A DNA stretch of 64,000 bases from Colletotrichum lupini (taxonomy: Eukaryota; Ascomycota; Sordariomycetes; Glomerellales; Glomerellaceae), in contig NC_064676.1 in NCBI RefSeq assembly GCF_023278565.1, forward strand, positions 1,116,001 through 1,180,000, written 5' to 3'. Below, piece by piece: positions 1 to 11,183 of this stretch. The notes beneath the pieces are model-generated. The model did no database searches. It was not told the DNA's origin and saw only the letters and a list, made by a program, of their open reading frames with translations. Positions within the stretch are counted from its first letter, which is position 1; each line of letters opens with the position of its first letter. The translations under genes were made by a program, and so were the position numbers.

Positions 1-1073
1 TCTGTGGCTTGATCGTGCCTTGGAATTTTCCTCTAGCGATGGGCGCTCGCAAGGTGTCAGCAGCTCTTGCAGCTGGGTGCACCGTTGTCATGAAGTCTGA
101 TGGACTTACACCGTTCTCTTCAAACGCGCTAGCTGTGCTTTGCGAGAGGGCTGGCGTACCTCCTGGAGTCTTCAACGTTGTCACTGCACTAGAAAACACA
201 CCTCATCTTGGGCTTGCTCTATGTGAGTCAGACGTCGTGAAGAAGATATCTTTCACGGGCTCGACAAGAGTTGGCAAGTTGTTGATGCAGCAGTCAAGCA
301 ACACCCTTAAGAAATTGAGCCTTGAGCTAGGAGGCAACGCGCCCTTCATCGTGTTTGATGATGCAGACATGGACATCGCAATTTCCAGCGTTCTTGTATC
401 CAAGTTCAAGGTCACTGGCCAAACGTGCGTGTGCGCCAATCGGATTTTCGTGCAGGAGGGCATTTATGACAGGTTTAGTCAGAGGCTGGTGGAGGAAGTC
501 AGAAAGTTCCGAGTTGGCAACGGCACAGACGCGTTGGTCACCCACGGACCCTTGACCAACGGCGTTGGCAAGGTTGAGCAGCATATCAAGGACGCCGTCG
601 CCAAGAACGCAAAGATCTTGCTAGGCGGCAACCGATTACCATCAGCCGGCAAGAACTTTTATGAGCTCACCATCCTCGGAGACGTCGACGACTCGATGAC
701 AGTGACACAAGAAGAGACGTTTGGTCCTCTTGCGGCTCTAACGAAGTTTTCAACTGAAAAAGAGGTCATTGAGAGGGCTAACAAGTCTGAAGTCGGACTG
801 GCATCATATGTCATCACGAACGACCTAGCCAGGTCAACCCGAGTATCAGAGCTCCTAGAGTTCGGTATGGTTGCCATCAACACTGGTGTCATCTCAGATG
901 CTTCTGCGCCGTAAGTAACCGTAATTCGAATCATCCATATATGAAATCTAACACTTACTAGGTTTGGAGGTGTCAAACATTCTGGCTTTGGCCGGGAAGG
1001 CAGCAAATATGGACTCGAGGATTACTTGACGATCAAGATGATCGTGACGGGCGGCATTAGCACGCGTCTATAG
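1..1073 (+). CDS. Succinate-semialdehyde dehydrogenase family aldehyde dehydrogenase (3' part)
   Basis: NAD(P)-dependent oxidation of succinate semialdehyde to succinate is the likely reaction. The gene is cut by the left window edge; the frame enters at base 3 and already reads the family motif [10 protein letters not shown]. Visible ALDH signatures are FTGSTRVGK (cofactor loop), [16 protein letters not shown] with the general-base glutamate, GQTCVCANR with the catalytic cysteine, and the C-terminal [18 protein letters not shown]. One 51-bp intron at 911-961 (GTAAGT..TACTAG) splits the last motif, which confirms the splice. The cysteine context GQTCVCANR and the C-terminus are typical of SSADH (GabD/UGA2) rather than general ALDH. 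An AATAAA-like signal lies near 1218. It converges with the lectin gene at 1262. Given the hydratase and regulator nearby, it may serve aromatic catabolism rather than the GABA shunt; that is inference. Confidence 0.9.
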
Positions 1074-1261
1074 TAGGTTGTGACAAGTTGAGTGTGAGTT
1101 TGACCGTCAAATGGACTGCACGCTGAGAGTCAATATGAAAGAGAGCCAAAGATTTTGACGTCGTTACAATGCCACTCATGACCATCCGGTCACATTCTCA
1201 ATTTTGTGTATCGCTAGAATAAATTTTCAATCCGCTTTTATGCTCGTTCCATCGCAGTCCC

Positions 1262-2410
1262 TCAAACAAGGTGCAGGGTTCCGTTGTTGTTTCCTATCCT
1301 CTCATCCAAGTTGACAGAGCTGCGCACCCACTGGCCGTTGCGGGACAGCTCGGCCTCGAGGACCTGGCCGCCCTGAACCAGACGGGCATCGCGCGCCGAG
1401 GCGCCGAAGTTGCCGCCGGAGTTTCCACCGCGGCCGGGGATCTGAAGGACCTGACCGGGCCAGATCTGGTCCGGGTTGGGGATGTTGTTGTGTCTCGCAA
1501 TCTCCTCGAATCCCACGTTGAATCTCGCAGCGATGTTGCGGAGGGTATCGCCCTGCTGAACGGTCACGGAAGAGTCACCACCACCGCCACCGCCAGAGGA
1601 CCAACGGAAGCTGCCGTGGTCGTTCTCGAGAATTCTGTTCAAGCTGATGGTACTGCTCTGCCACTCGCCATCACGGCGTTTGCAGGAGGCATGGAGGTTG
1701 TACTCTCCGTGGGCGTCGAGACGAATGTCTCTAGATGAGCCGGTGAAGCCACCGCCGTAGTTTCCACTGCGAGGCTTGTCGTCACCATGGCGATCGTCGT
1801 GGTGGCCGTGGTGATGGTCCTTGGGAGGAGAGTGAGGGCGATCGTGGTCATGCTTTTGGTCGTGCTCGTGCTTCTTCTCCTCGTCCCGCTTGTCCTTCCA
1901 GTCGGAAACACCATCTTGTAGCTTGTGTCCGGCGAAAGCTCCCGCAACAGCACCGATGAAAGTGCTGGTCTTACTGTGGCCGAAGTTACCGCCAACCTTG
2001 TGACCGCCGAAAGCGCCGGCGGCACCACCAGCGAGAGCACCGGTCAGGCCACGCTCGCCATCCTCGCCCTCCGGGCCGTTGGATCCCGGCGGGCCGTCAT
2101 TGCGGTAGCCCTGGTTGCCGTAGTTGCCCTGGTTCTGGTAGGGAGGGGGTCCCGATTGGTGTTGAGATTGGCCGTAGCCTCCTTGCTGTTGTCCGTATCC
2201 TTCTTGGCCGTATCCATGTTGCGTGCCAAACTGCTGCTGACCTTGCTGACCTTGGTCATAGTATGAGCCGGCCTCACCAGAAGGAGGACGGTCTTGTTGG
2301 TAGCCGCCCTGGTGATGACCTCCCTGCTGCTGGAAGCCTCCTCCTTGCTGGTAGCCACCTTGCTGGTATCCACCCTGCTGGTGTCCACCGTTGTTGCCGT
2401 AGTAACTCAT
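1262..2410 (-). CDS. CVNH domain with inserted LysM; Gln/Gly-rich and glycine-zipper N-terminus
   Basis: Single-exon 382-aa protein. Residues 1-120 are low complexity (repeats of HQQGGYQQGGY type). Residues 121-170 form a glycine-zipper stretch (GALAGGAAGAFGGHKVGG, FIGAVAGAFAGHKL). Residues 177-212 are His/Asp/Lys-rich. The first cyanovirin-N homology half spans about 223-272 (DIRLDAHGEYNLHASCKR, STISLNRILENDHGSF), a LysM at 281-326 (VQQGDTLRNIAARFNVG, IWPGQVLQIPG) is inserted, and the second CVNH half is 337-382 (DARLVQGGQVLEAEL, SSVNLDERIGNNNGTL). This matches the known type III CVNH-LysM lectins, described from Magnaporthe. CVNH binds mannose-type or other glycans and LysM binds chitin or GlcNAc polymers. 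There is no signal peptide and only one cysteine, so a cytosolic or unconventionally exported protein is likely. The N-terminal zipper may mediate membrane or self-association (inference). Confidence 0.92.
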   Translation of the reverse strand: MSYYGNNGGHQQGGYQQGGYQQGGGFQQQGGHHQGGYQQDRPPSGEAGSYYDQGQQGQQQFGTQHGYGQEGYGQQQGGYGQSQHQSGPPPYQNQGNYGNQGYRNDGPPGSNGPEGEDGERGLTGALAGGAAGAFGGHKVGGNFGHSKTSTFIGAVAGAFAGHKLQDGVSDWKDKRDEEKKHEHDQKHDHDRPHSPPKDHHHGHHDDRHGDDKPRSGNYGGGFTGSSRDIRLDAHGEYNLHASCKRRDGEWQSSTISLNRILENDHGSFRWSSGGGGGGDSSVTVQQGDTLRNIAARFNVGFEEIARHNNIPNPDQIWPGQVLQIPGRGGNSGGNFGASARDARLVQGGQVLEAELSRNGQWVRSSVNLDERIGNNNGTLHLV

Positions 2411-2518
2411 GATGATTGGTTTTGTTACAAAAAATACAATGGGTATTATGTTGATGATCAGAGATGTCTCAGAATCAAATGCTACGAGAGCGAGAGCTAA
2501 GATGCGGGGAAGCGAAGG

Positions 2519-2527
2519 TTATATAAA
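2519..2527 (-). promoter_or_regulatory. TATA box of the CVNH-LysM gene
   Basis: On the minus strand the sequence reads TTTATATAA, about 110 bp upstream of the lectin start codon at 2410, a normal distance for a fungal TATA element. Confidence 0.5.
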
Positions 2528-3309
2528 CTTCCTTGAGCCTCCAATAATGGATCAACGAAGCTTGTGATACATGTACGGATCTCCGTACCTAAGAATATTT
2601 ACACCGCCGCCATGGTGGGGTGAGGCTTATGAAAGTCTCGACTCAGAATGTCCGCGCGTATCCTCTCTGTCGATCCAATCGGGAACACCGCGTCAAGGTT
2701 CACGGCCCACCGCGCAGACACAGCCCCGGGAGTCGGCACGGCTCTTGGTATGTAAACGAACACGTTAAAGTCTGGGCACTCTCGGGCCCTTGCCACGTAG
2801 CTTGTTCTGATGTTTCTAAAAGCTTCTGAACCAGGCCAAACAGACCCAGAGGGATGCACAATGGGACCATCAGGAGCCAAACGAGGCCCGCCACAAAGCC
2901 CCTGATTGTCTGTCAGGGCCCCCTTAACAGCGCCACGATGAGCTCTTTGCCCTGCATCTCAAGATGATAGGACCCTGCTGCCGCCCCGGGACCCCTTCCC
3001 CGCACAGTGGCTGGAGAGCAATGGCGTCAGAGGCCTTGAAAGGTATTATCCGATGTTGTTTACGTAGGGACCAGCCGAAGCAGTGGCAATTGGAAGCCAC
3101 CGCAGTCATCGGCATGCAGTGCTCGGTACAATGCTTGCCTGTGAGGTATTCGCATTCAACAATTACCAAGAGCGCAGTGTAGCTATGAACGATTCAATCG
3201 TGCGAGTGCGAGTCCGATTTCCGGACCTTAACACCTCGGAATTGTGTCAAGAACAGCGTTGCAGCCCAATATGTACACAGTACTGTATTCATAAACAAAA
3301 GGTTGTAAA
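2528..3309. other. Spacer between lectin promoter and permease 3' end
   Basis: No convincing gene. It holds a near-palindrome GTACGGATCTCCGTAC at 2573-2588 (7-bp inverted arms, 2-base spacer). The short overlapping ORFs in several frames show no recognisable domain. Confidence 0.5.
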
Positions 3310-5215
3310 CTAAACCCGAGGACTCCGGGACGCCCGACTGAGTTTCATGTCGACCCTCACCAATTGCGCTAGGCGTCTGCGGAGCCCGACCTCATTCTCG
3401 TTACCCGCCATCGCCGCCTCGTGTTCATCGACTGCCGGGCGGATCCAAACCAGATCGGCGTGCTCGGGCCTGACGAACTGAGTGCGCTTGAGGATCTTCC
3501 AGCCGCAGAACAGACAGATCGCGAGAAAGCCCATGGTGTAATTGCTGAAGAAGATGCCAATATCCCACCGGCCCCGTAAGAAGATGGCATACCCATAGAA
3601 GATCTCCACCGCCATAAGCCAGACCAAAGCAACCCAAGTGCCATAAGGCTGGAGATATCCGCGGTAGGGAAGATCGGATCTGTCGACATTCTGGGCTTTC
3701 AAGGCTCGGTAGAAGAAGAGATAGTTGATGCAAATGACGATGTAGGTCACCAAAGTCCCGCCAGTGATGAGATTTGTGAGCCTTTTAAGGTCAACTCATG
3801 TCAATGCATGCAGCACGTTGTCATCGGCAAAGGCCGCAGGGAAGATGGATCCTCAACTTACCAAGTCAAAACCTTCACAGAGCCACTGCCCAACTTTAGA
3901 AATGAGAGACAAGCAAAGGCGAGTGCAACAAACAGGCAGTAGATGGGAACACCTTGCTTGGTGCACTTTGTAAGAAACTTCGGAGCGTGGCCATTCAATG
4001 CTAACCCATAAAGACTGCGAGAAGAGCAGTATACGTAGGCGTTGCCGGCCGAATAGATACTCGTCAACAGTAGAGCGTTGACTAAATGAGGTAGCACCCC
4101 AACGTTCATGTTCTTCATGGCAATGACGAAAGGTGAGGCGGCTCCGGTGCCCGTCTCGCCCGAGCTCAGGACACTCAGGAGCGTCGGATCGTTGGCCGGC
4201 AAGATAATGCCAACACACAACGCGCCGCCAATGAAAAAGAGCCCGAATCGCCAGTACACGGATTTGAAGGCTGCTTTCATGGTTGATCGCGGCCGCTGCG
4301 CTTCGCCAGCAACGGTGGCCAGGTATTCAGGGCCGACAATGGTGAAAGCGGCTTGCCATAGTGCGGCGAGAAACCCATGGAAGCGGCCCAAGTCGCCATC
4401 GTCAATGTACTCAACAAAAGGACCCTGTTCTTTAAGTAAGCGATATACGATACAACATCGACAGGCGTGAAGGAGGTCATGGTGTCATACAGGCTTGGAC
4501 CAATTACGGAATCCGTATGCATCACGTTGCGGATTACCTCCAACCATAGTGATGAAGGTGAAGAAGAACAGTATTCCAATGAGGAGAAGTTTACCCCCTG
4601 CGAGCCAAAACTCTGTTTCACCAAAGTACTTGACCATGAGTGCATTGCAAAGGCTGACCGGGGGCAGTTTAGTACTAGGATATCCTTCGAGTCCAACTGA
4701 CAAGATAGTACATACGCGTAGAGCACAATGCAAACGGTAATAACCGCAGCTGAAGGGATGTCATCTCTCCAAAAGGTCAAGACCATGTCCAAAGCGGTGA
4801 TCTCAAACGGTATGAGAAGCGCTTCGAACAGGAAGAAGTTCCAGCCGATCATGAAACCCCAAGCATCATCAACCCAGGCACTGGCGTGATGAATAAATGC
4901 AGCGCTTATGGGCATGAAGACGGTCATCTCCGCAAGTGAGTTGTTGACTTGGGCAATAACCAAGGCGTGGAGCACGAATGCAATGAGTAGACTTGCCGCT
5001 CCTCGCATGAGCCCGTACCCGATACTCACAAATAGGGCAGTCCCAATAGAGCCACCGATAGCTACGAATTGGACTTGTCGGGGAGTAAGATGTCGTTGCA
5101 AATGTTCGGGAGTGTGTAATATTTCCCCATTGACAACTTCTGTCTTGTCACTGGTTTTGGAATTCATCTTTGTGACCGAGGCCTTTGGCTCTGAGGTGAT
5201 TGACGGGGAGCTCAT
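3310..5215 (-). CDS. AAT-family amino-acid permease
   Basis: Plasma-membrane proton symporter for amino acids, by family. Four exons: 5215-4716, 4653-4491, 4424-3862, 3781-3310, with introns 4654-4715, 4425-4490 and 3782-3861. The joined CDS has 565 aa, the usual family length. The N-terminal cytosolic segment is followed by HLTPRQVQFVAIGGSIGTAL, the signature entry into TM1. Later come GWNFFLFEALLIPFEIT, GGNPQRDAYGFRNW and the joined stretch GPFVEYIDDGDLGRFHGF, then GPEYLATVAGEAQRPR, the conserved E-A-x-x-P-R loop. About 12 hydrophobic segments are seen. The start chosen is the first ATG (MSSPSITSEPK). The substrate cannot be read from sequence. It lies next to a hydratase and a Zn2Cys6 regulator and could belong to the same catabolic cluster. 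Confidence 0.9.
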
Positions 5216-6235
5216 ATTGCCCAGCAAAGCAGAGTTGACACAATGCTGATGATGATGGAATAAATTCTGAGATACTTCGGATCTAGAGATGTCTGGAGCA
5301 AGTTTGAAAAAGATATGTGAAGTTTGAATGGCAGACGTCTTGGATTAGGGGGCTCCTGAACTTAAGCATACCAGGAAACCTTAGCGTGGGCCATCGAATG
5401 TCACTGAGAACAAGGAAGAGATTCAGGACGACCTATCAATAGTTGCCCATTACAACCTACCCCGGATTGGTCCCATCGTTTCGGACACGCAATGCTCGGA
5501 CGCTAGGCATGGTCTCGGGCATGGGTTCAAGGTAATATGCCTGGTTCACCGAGGACTCCACAGTATTCTTATCCGCCTCTCTAACCCCACGAGAAGGCAC
5601 GTGGATTACTCTAGTACCTTGTGTTTCCTTCAACACTCTGACTTGTAGTTGCGATCAGTGTGGATTCCCGTCTCGGAACTTGTTTGATGGCAGCTTCTCG
5701 CGCACTGAATTCCTAAGTTGAAGATGAGCAACCTTCGGCATCGAGCTCCTCCGCCAGAATCTACCGAGAAAGGATTTGCTAGCCTTGTGTGGGGTAAGGA
5801 GCTGAGGATAGACAGAGACGCAGAAACCATCAGGTTCAGCTTTAAACGACGATCGCCTTGTGGAAAGTCCCCATTCGGAAGATCTAGCCGGGAGGTGTGG
5901 GAATTGGCTAGTCTCGGGTGACATGGGTCGGGTATTCCGTTGCTGACAACGACCAACAGATCCGGTATTATCAACCTCGAATGCAGATGATAGGTACTCG
6001 GCGTCTCGGATACTAATGAAAGTCGATGGCTTTAATGGACTCTCTGATAACAGATTCGTGACGTTATGCTTCGGGGTCCACACCGGATATGGAAGTGTTA
6101 TCACTTCGATGCCGAGGCGTATAGCTCACCATAAGGCAAATGGCACAAATACAAGGAGTCTTGACCGATTGTTCTACTCATCGACTGCCTTCTCAGATCA
6201 AACCTATTCTCCAACGTGAAGATTATAGAGAGGCA
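5216..6235. other. Promoter-type spacer between permease and hydratase
   Basis: Divergent intergenic region of about 1 kb between the permease (minus) and the hydratase (plus). It probably carries both promoters. No domain is recognisable in its short ORFs and no clear TATA element was seen. Confidence 0.5.
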
Positions 6236-7024
6236 ATGCAGGACTCTGAACTCCAAGAGATATCGTCAGCTCTTCGTGCTGCCCGTATCAGCAAAGAGCC
6301 GATTGAACCCCCAACCAAGAAGTGGACAAGTCTCGATCCGGATAGCGCCTTTGAAGTCCAAAAGGTCACCGTCAAGAACGCAGTTAGTCAAGATGGCGAC
6401 AGAGTCGTTGGATATAAACTGGGCAACATCGCAAAGGTCATGCAAGACGCCTTTGGCCTCGACCAACCCGACTATGGCTTCCTCCTCGCGAGCACTTTCA
6501 TCTTCGAGGGAACGACTCTGAGCCTCAAGGATTTTATCAAGCCTTATGTCGAGCTTGAGCCAGCTTTCGTCCTTAAAGGCCCTCTAAGAGGACCAAATGT
6601 CACTGTCGCCGACGTCATCAACGCCATAGACTACGCCATCCCCGCGATAGAGATTATCGACTCCAGGATACGAGACTGGGCCATTGACCTCCCGGACACT
6701 CTGGCTGATAACGGATCAACCGGCGCCGTCATCCTAGGTGGTACACCCCGCCAACTTACCGATCTCACCTTGAGCAACACGAGAGGGATGCTACGTTTCA
6801 ATGATAAGGAGGTCATGTCGGGCAACACCAGAAACGTGCTCGGAAATCCACTGTCTGCCGTAGCCTGGCTAGCGAATAAACTTGCAAGATATGATGTTGG
6901 GTTCGATGCAGGGCAGGTCATCCTACCTGGTAGCTGCCTGCAGGCAGTGCCAATGCAGGAAGCTGGTCGCTGGTCTTGTACGTTTGAGGGATGGGGGACT
7001 GTCGAGTTCGATGTCGCTGAATAG
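6236..7024 (+). CDS. 2-oxopent-4-enoate hydratase / 2-oxohept-3-enedioate hydratase family (FAH superfamily)
   Basis: Intronless, 262 aa from the ATG at 6236, matching the about 260-270 aa of bacterial MhpD/HpaH-type hydratases. An upstream in-frame ATG at 6140 would add 32 residues without family resemblance. Family motifs in order: VVGYKLGNIAKVMQDAFGL near residue 50; YVELEPAFVLKGPLRG, with the metal-ligand E-x-E; VTVADVINAIDYAIPAIEII; DSRIRDWAIDLPDTLADNGS; then GNPLSAVAWLANKLARY near the C-terminus. Members add water to 2-hydroxy-alkadienoates in meta-cleavage pathways, or decarboxylate oxalocrotonate, in the cytosol with Mg2+. Exact substrate is not determinable. The SSADH at the left edge would consume the succinate semialdehyde that the homoprotocatechuate branch produces after aldol cleavage (inference). 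Confidence 0.88.
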   Translation: MQDSELQEISSALRAARISKEPIEPPTKKWTSLDPDSAFEVQKVTVKNAVSQDGDRVVGYKLGNIAKVMQDAFGLDQPDYGFLLASTFIFEGTTLSLKDFIKPYVELEPAFVLKGPLRGPNVTVADVINAIDYAIPAIEIIDSRIRDWAIDLPDTLADNGSTGAVILGGTPRQLTDLTLSNTRGMLRFNDKEVMSGNTRNVLGNPLSAVAWLANKLARYDVGFDAGQVILPGSCLQAVPMQEAGRWSCTFEGWGTVEFDVAE

Positions 7025-8202
7025 ATGTCATTGTATCATATTGGCAGGCAGGATCCAAGCGTATGAAGTCTTCTCGACAGATACTCGTAGAAATTCACAG
7101 TTATTTGATCACAGCCAGTATACACGGCGTCAAGGTAATTCACACAGTTTACCTTGCACCGGAACGCCTGAGAAATTTGCCTAAGCGTGACCTGCTGTAA
7201 GACTCGTCGTAAAGTTACCGGGCATAAGTTGGCAAAGGACCACCGGCTAAGAAAGATCCCCTCCCTACGAAAGTGGCGATTGTCAAGAAACACAGAGGCA
7301 CGGGGGTTTGTGGTGGAACTTAGACGTCGTCCAGACATAACCGGAAGTGGTTAGCAAAAAGAGAGACAAACCTAAGATAGTGAACAGATACGCTGTTCCG
7401 AATCCTGATAAGTCACCCGAGGCCCTGGAAGCCGAACCGATCCCTGCTCCCGATCCCTGTAAACTAAGTCGGGTAACTAATGTAGCTCAATGCTGGAGAC
7501 CCAAATCCAATCCATAGCTGTTATCGCGATCGCTTCCAGAGATAGCCCGTGTAGACCCTAAATCTACCAATTTACCGAGTATTTCAGTCCTAATCCCGTA
7601 AATGCTACGGATATTTCCACCTGAAAGAATTGGCAGAAGTGCCGGAGTCGAACTTGACTCATAAGACTAGCTCCAGCTCTGTCAAAATGCTGAAGAACTG
7701 GCCTTCATCCAGCGCCTCTCCTGGCTCAATCCCCGAGAGCCATCCTGTCACAAATGCGGAGGAATTCTCAGCCAAACAATAGATAGCAACATAGGATGAC
7801 TGAAGGCCCGTTCGCTCTCTGAGAGCCCCAACCACTCACTGAATATGCGTGGTGGTACCTCGAATGCCAATTCCAGCTGCATCCTCAGAGCTGCCACTCG
7901 TTAGCCGTAAATGCTGCTAACAACTGAGCTTACTCCCTAATACTGTTCTGATGATTTTGCGGGGTAAAATGCATGTAACCCCGCCTCTCGGCAAGCCCTG
8001 CCTGTCCAGTCCTAGCCTTTAGTCACACGACACTACCGGACACTATCTGATGGGTGGATGGCTGACGTTGTCGACCTCACTGTTATTTTGGCTTCCGTGA
8101 TACGTTCGATGCCTTGCAAATGAAGTCGATAACATTTCTTGAGTTACAACTTCATCCTCCCAGCCTCTGCATCCAAACTCGCGCAATTTTGCACCCTGGG
8201 AA
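7025..8202. other. Spacer upstream of the Zn2Cys6 regulator
   Basis: About 1.2 kb with no supported gene. Small ORFs (for example 7036-7338 minus) lack domains. A TTCGA-containing stretch near 7650 resembles a tRNA T-loop, but the flanks do not pair. Confidence 0.5.
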
Positions 8203-10987
8203 ATGTCGCCCGCAAGCAGAGGAACTAGAGACTCCGAGAGACGGAAGCTAAGGCGAACGACAAACGCGTAAATCCCAATCCTTGTACCGATATCCTACGG
8301 GTGGAAGGGTCCACTGACCATATGCTAGATGTTTTAGCTGTCGACAAAGTAAGATCAAATGCTCCGGCGAAGAGCCGTGCGCAAATTGCCAGCGGCGTTT
8401 AATGAAATGCGAGTACTCGGAAGGAACAAACATTGCGGTCAATACCGAGAGGTTTGTGAAGGGATACGAGATCTTACGACTCAAAGTCTGATGAAGTCTT
8501 TATCTGATGAAGTCTTTAGAAGCAGTTCAGGGCGGCAAAGGCGTGTCTCAGAACAACAATCGACACCAGGGAGCAAGCGATCTCGCGGTGCAGCGTTTGG
8601 ATCCGATGACGAAGACTATAGTGATTAACCCAAAGCTCCTTTTCCAAACTGTGATGGTGAGCTAATTTATCAGTTCCAGATTCTCAGTCAGTCGAGTGTA
8701 GGTCATCTCAGTTGTATGACTCTTCCGAGTGCGTGTACACAAGCCCATTCACGTTGCCCTCTACGACTATCAAAAACACCCACAAGAATAAACGTAATTG
8801 GAGTAAGTGAAGGGCTGTGATTGAACAGGCAGTCATACTGACAATAATTGCATGAATAGTTTGGCTGGCTCCATCATCAACATGGTCTTTCACTGCCCGT
8901 CTCACCCTAATGATGGCTGAGAGAGTCCAAGTTGAAACCCCTTTCAGTGCACCTAGCTTTCTCAATGACGAAATATACCCCTTAAGGTGGAAAGCCTCGA
9001 CGGTAGATGGACAACCAGACATCAGTGGACTTCCTTCCATTGACCATGCTATCTATCTCTTCAACACCGTAAAGTTCCATCTTGGTCAGAATTATCAACT
9101 TATTGACGAGACAAATTTTGTCAAGAATCTAGAAGAATTCTACTACGGCCTGGCATCCAAGAAAGCGGCAGAGTCACCTTTGTGGTTTGTACAATTCCTG
9201 CTCGTCTTATCCTTTGGGCAAGCTTTTCTTTCACGGTCAAAGGACTCAAAGGAACCGCCTGGTGCAAAGTTCTTCGTTCGCGCCATGGCGCTACTACCAG
9301 AGCCGAACGCCTTGTGGAAAGACAGTTTGCTAGCCATCGAGGTGTTGGCCCTTGCAGGTCTATATTTGTATTCAATTTATCAGAGAGAATCTGCTCAATT
9401 ATACGTGAGTCTACATCCAGTTTTGTCAAGTAATTCATTCGAGCCCCATCTGATTTCCTTTGGCAGATAGCTCAAGCGATTCGGATAGCCCAATTAGAGG
9501 GTTTGCACACCCAACTTCCTGAGGATGCACTCGGAACTCAAGTGGTCGCTCGTTGTCGCAACCTCTGGTGGACTTTGTATATTATGGATCGACATTTTTC
9601 CTGCTCTGTAGGAGTCCCCATGAACACTCAAGACGCAGACATTACCACTGTGCTTGACCCCCCGAGTATATGCTCGCAGCGTGACGCAACGCTTGGTCTC
9701 CAAGTCAAACTCTCGCGTTTGCTATCATCAGTCATTACTAGTCAGTCCCATCTGTTCCCACAGAGATTTGTACTAATGTTTCGGCTTTGAAGCTATCTAC
9801 AGGTCCGAGAAGACTCCACTTGGGGAGTTCCTTACTTCGACAAAGTCCATCATTCATGCCTTGGCTGGTCACGCACAGGAGATTGAGAAGATAACTCGAT
9901 TCAAGTTCCAAAACTCGGTGGATACCATGCCGAAAGGAACAAGAAGCATTACCTTGCTATACCATCAGGTGAGTTGTTGCTTTTATTTTCATTCAGTCAT
10001 CTTCCGACTGACAATCGTCTTCTTGGAGTGTGTTATCATGGCTACGAGGCCACTTTTTCTATCCGCTTTAAAACAAGAGCTTGAGAACTTTGAGTGGTGT
10101 GGAAGAGATCCACAAACCTTCTCAGCTCCCTTGAAGACTCTGGTCGAGACGGGCATTAAATCAGCAGTGAAGAGTCTTCAAATTCTGTCTGGGGATGATA
10201 GTCTATTAGGTAAGTATGAGTACAATCTGACGGTTTCTTTGACACTACGCACGACTCCAAATAACCGTCAAACCACCAACAGAAGTCTTTCTACCATTTG
10301 AGCTGGAATATGCTTATGGAGCTGCCATACACTTAACAATGGCCAAGGCACTCTTCCCAGCGGTAATAGGCGACGATGGACTGTCTCAGATGGAACAGAC
10401 ACACAACATCTTGGATGACATGATCAGTAAAGGAAACTTGGTGGCAGAGGTTCGAAAAGCAGAGTTGGTCCATTTGGAGACTTTGTTTCGCGAATTCACG
10501 CGGCGGGTGTGCGACCAAGACTTTGAAGACCGTATCCACTCACCTGCTACAAGGCGTCAGTACATCCGTCTCCAGCCTTTCTCTCGTCTCTCGTCTTTCT
10601 CTACTTTCCTCTCTATCTCTACTCTTAAATGGGAAGGATTGAAGGAAATAGAGCCAGACAGATATGATTCGTCATTATCCTTTAGGAAAATACGCACATA
10701 TGTACTGACGCCATCTAATAGTTAATGGGATACCATCGGGCTCAATTGAAGCAGTCATCGATCCGATCACAACTCAAACTTTTGTCAGCGAACCTGACTT
10801 GGTGTCTACGACGACGGTGAGTGAGTCGCAGCCGCTCGCGAGTGTATTTTCGGATACACCAGATAACACCGAGTTTCTCGAGACTATCGGTATCTCTTCG
10901 GATGACTTCCTTTCAATCGTGGAACAGATGGGGAATGAAAATGATCTACCGTTCTCAATGTTGGATTTAGGACAATTTTGGAAGTGA
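8203..10987 (+). CDS. Zn2Cys6 fungal-specific transcription factor
   Basis: Ten exons joined: 8203-8267, 8329-8451, 8520-8620, 8674-8802, 8860-9404, 9467-9740, 9793-9968, 10029-10209, 10283-10555, 10722-10987 (710 aa). Taking the 3' splice at 8328 restores a complete binuclear cluster, C23-x2-C26-x6-C33-x5-C39-x2-C42-x6-C49 (NACFSCRQSKIKC, EEPCANC). A basic/acidic linker follows (GSKRSRGAAFGSDDEDY), then the fungal_trans middle homology region, LAPSSTWSF to MDRHFSCSVGVPM. Intron 9741-9792 has a perfect TACTAAT branch site. The 68-bp intron 8452-8519 and the 166-bp last intron are the least certain. The family binds CGG-type half sites. Its closeness to the hydratase and permease suggests a pathway regulator. 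It converges with the 7TM gene (196 bp between stops). Confidence 0.88.
8487..8518 (+). repeat. Tandem duplication of a 16-bp unit inside an intron
   Basis: The unit TCTGATGAAGTCTTTA occurs twice head to tail within the proposed 68-bp intron of the Zn2Cys6 gene. Each copy carries a CTGAT branch-like element and pyrimidines; the second runs directly into the proposed acceptor (TTTAG). Confidence 0.8.
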
Positions 10988-11183
10988 TCAGTGGCGCGCA
11001 GAAGGCAGGAGCTTCTATGTTTGCTGGTGGACATCACAACGGATCAGACTCTGTTGAACTACTTCCACAGTCTCATTGTATAACACATTATTGACTAACA
11101 CCATCTTCATCATTACAAAGGCCCTCGATCGCTATAACTTGAAGTCTTCGTTCATTCCGTCTTTTTCCGTATATTTTGGTGAG

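Noticed and set aside
2599..2880. 93-codon minus frame between lectin and permease
   Set aside because: It overlaps other frames, has no recognised domain and no upstream promoter features.
5655..6104. 149-codon minus frame between permease and hydratase
   Set aside because: No domain, sits in a divergent promoter region.
7630..7680. tRNA-like T-loop (GTTCGA on the minus strand)
   Set aside because: The flanking bases cannot form the T stem and no acceptor, D or anticodon arms were found.
8338..8451. Alternative acceptor at 8337 for the first intron of the Zn2Cys6 gene
   Set aside because: It would remove the first cysteine of the binuclear cluster; the acceptor at 8328 restores all six.
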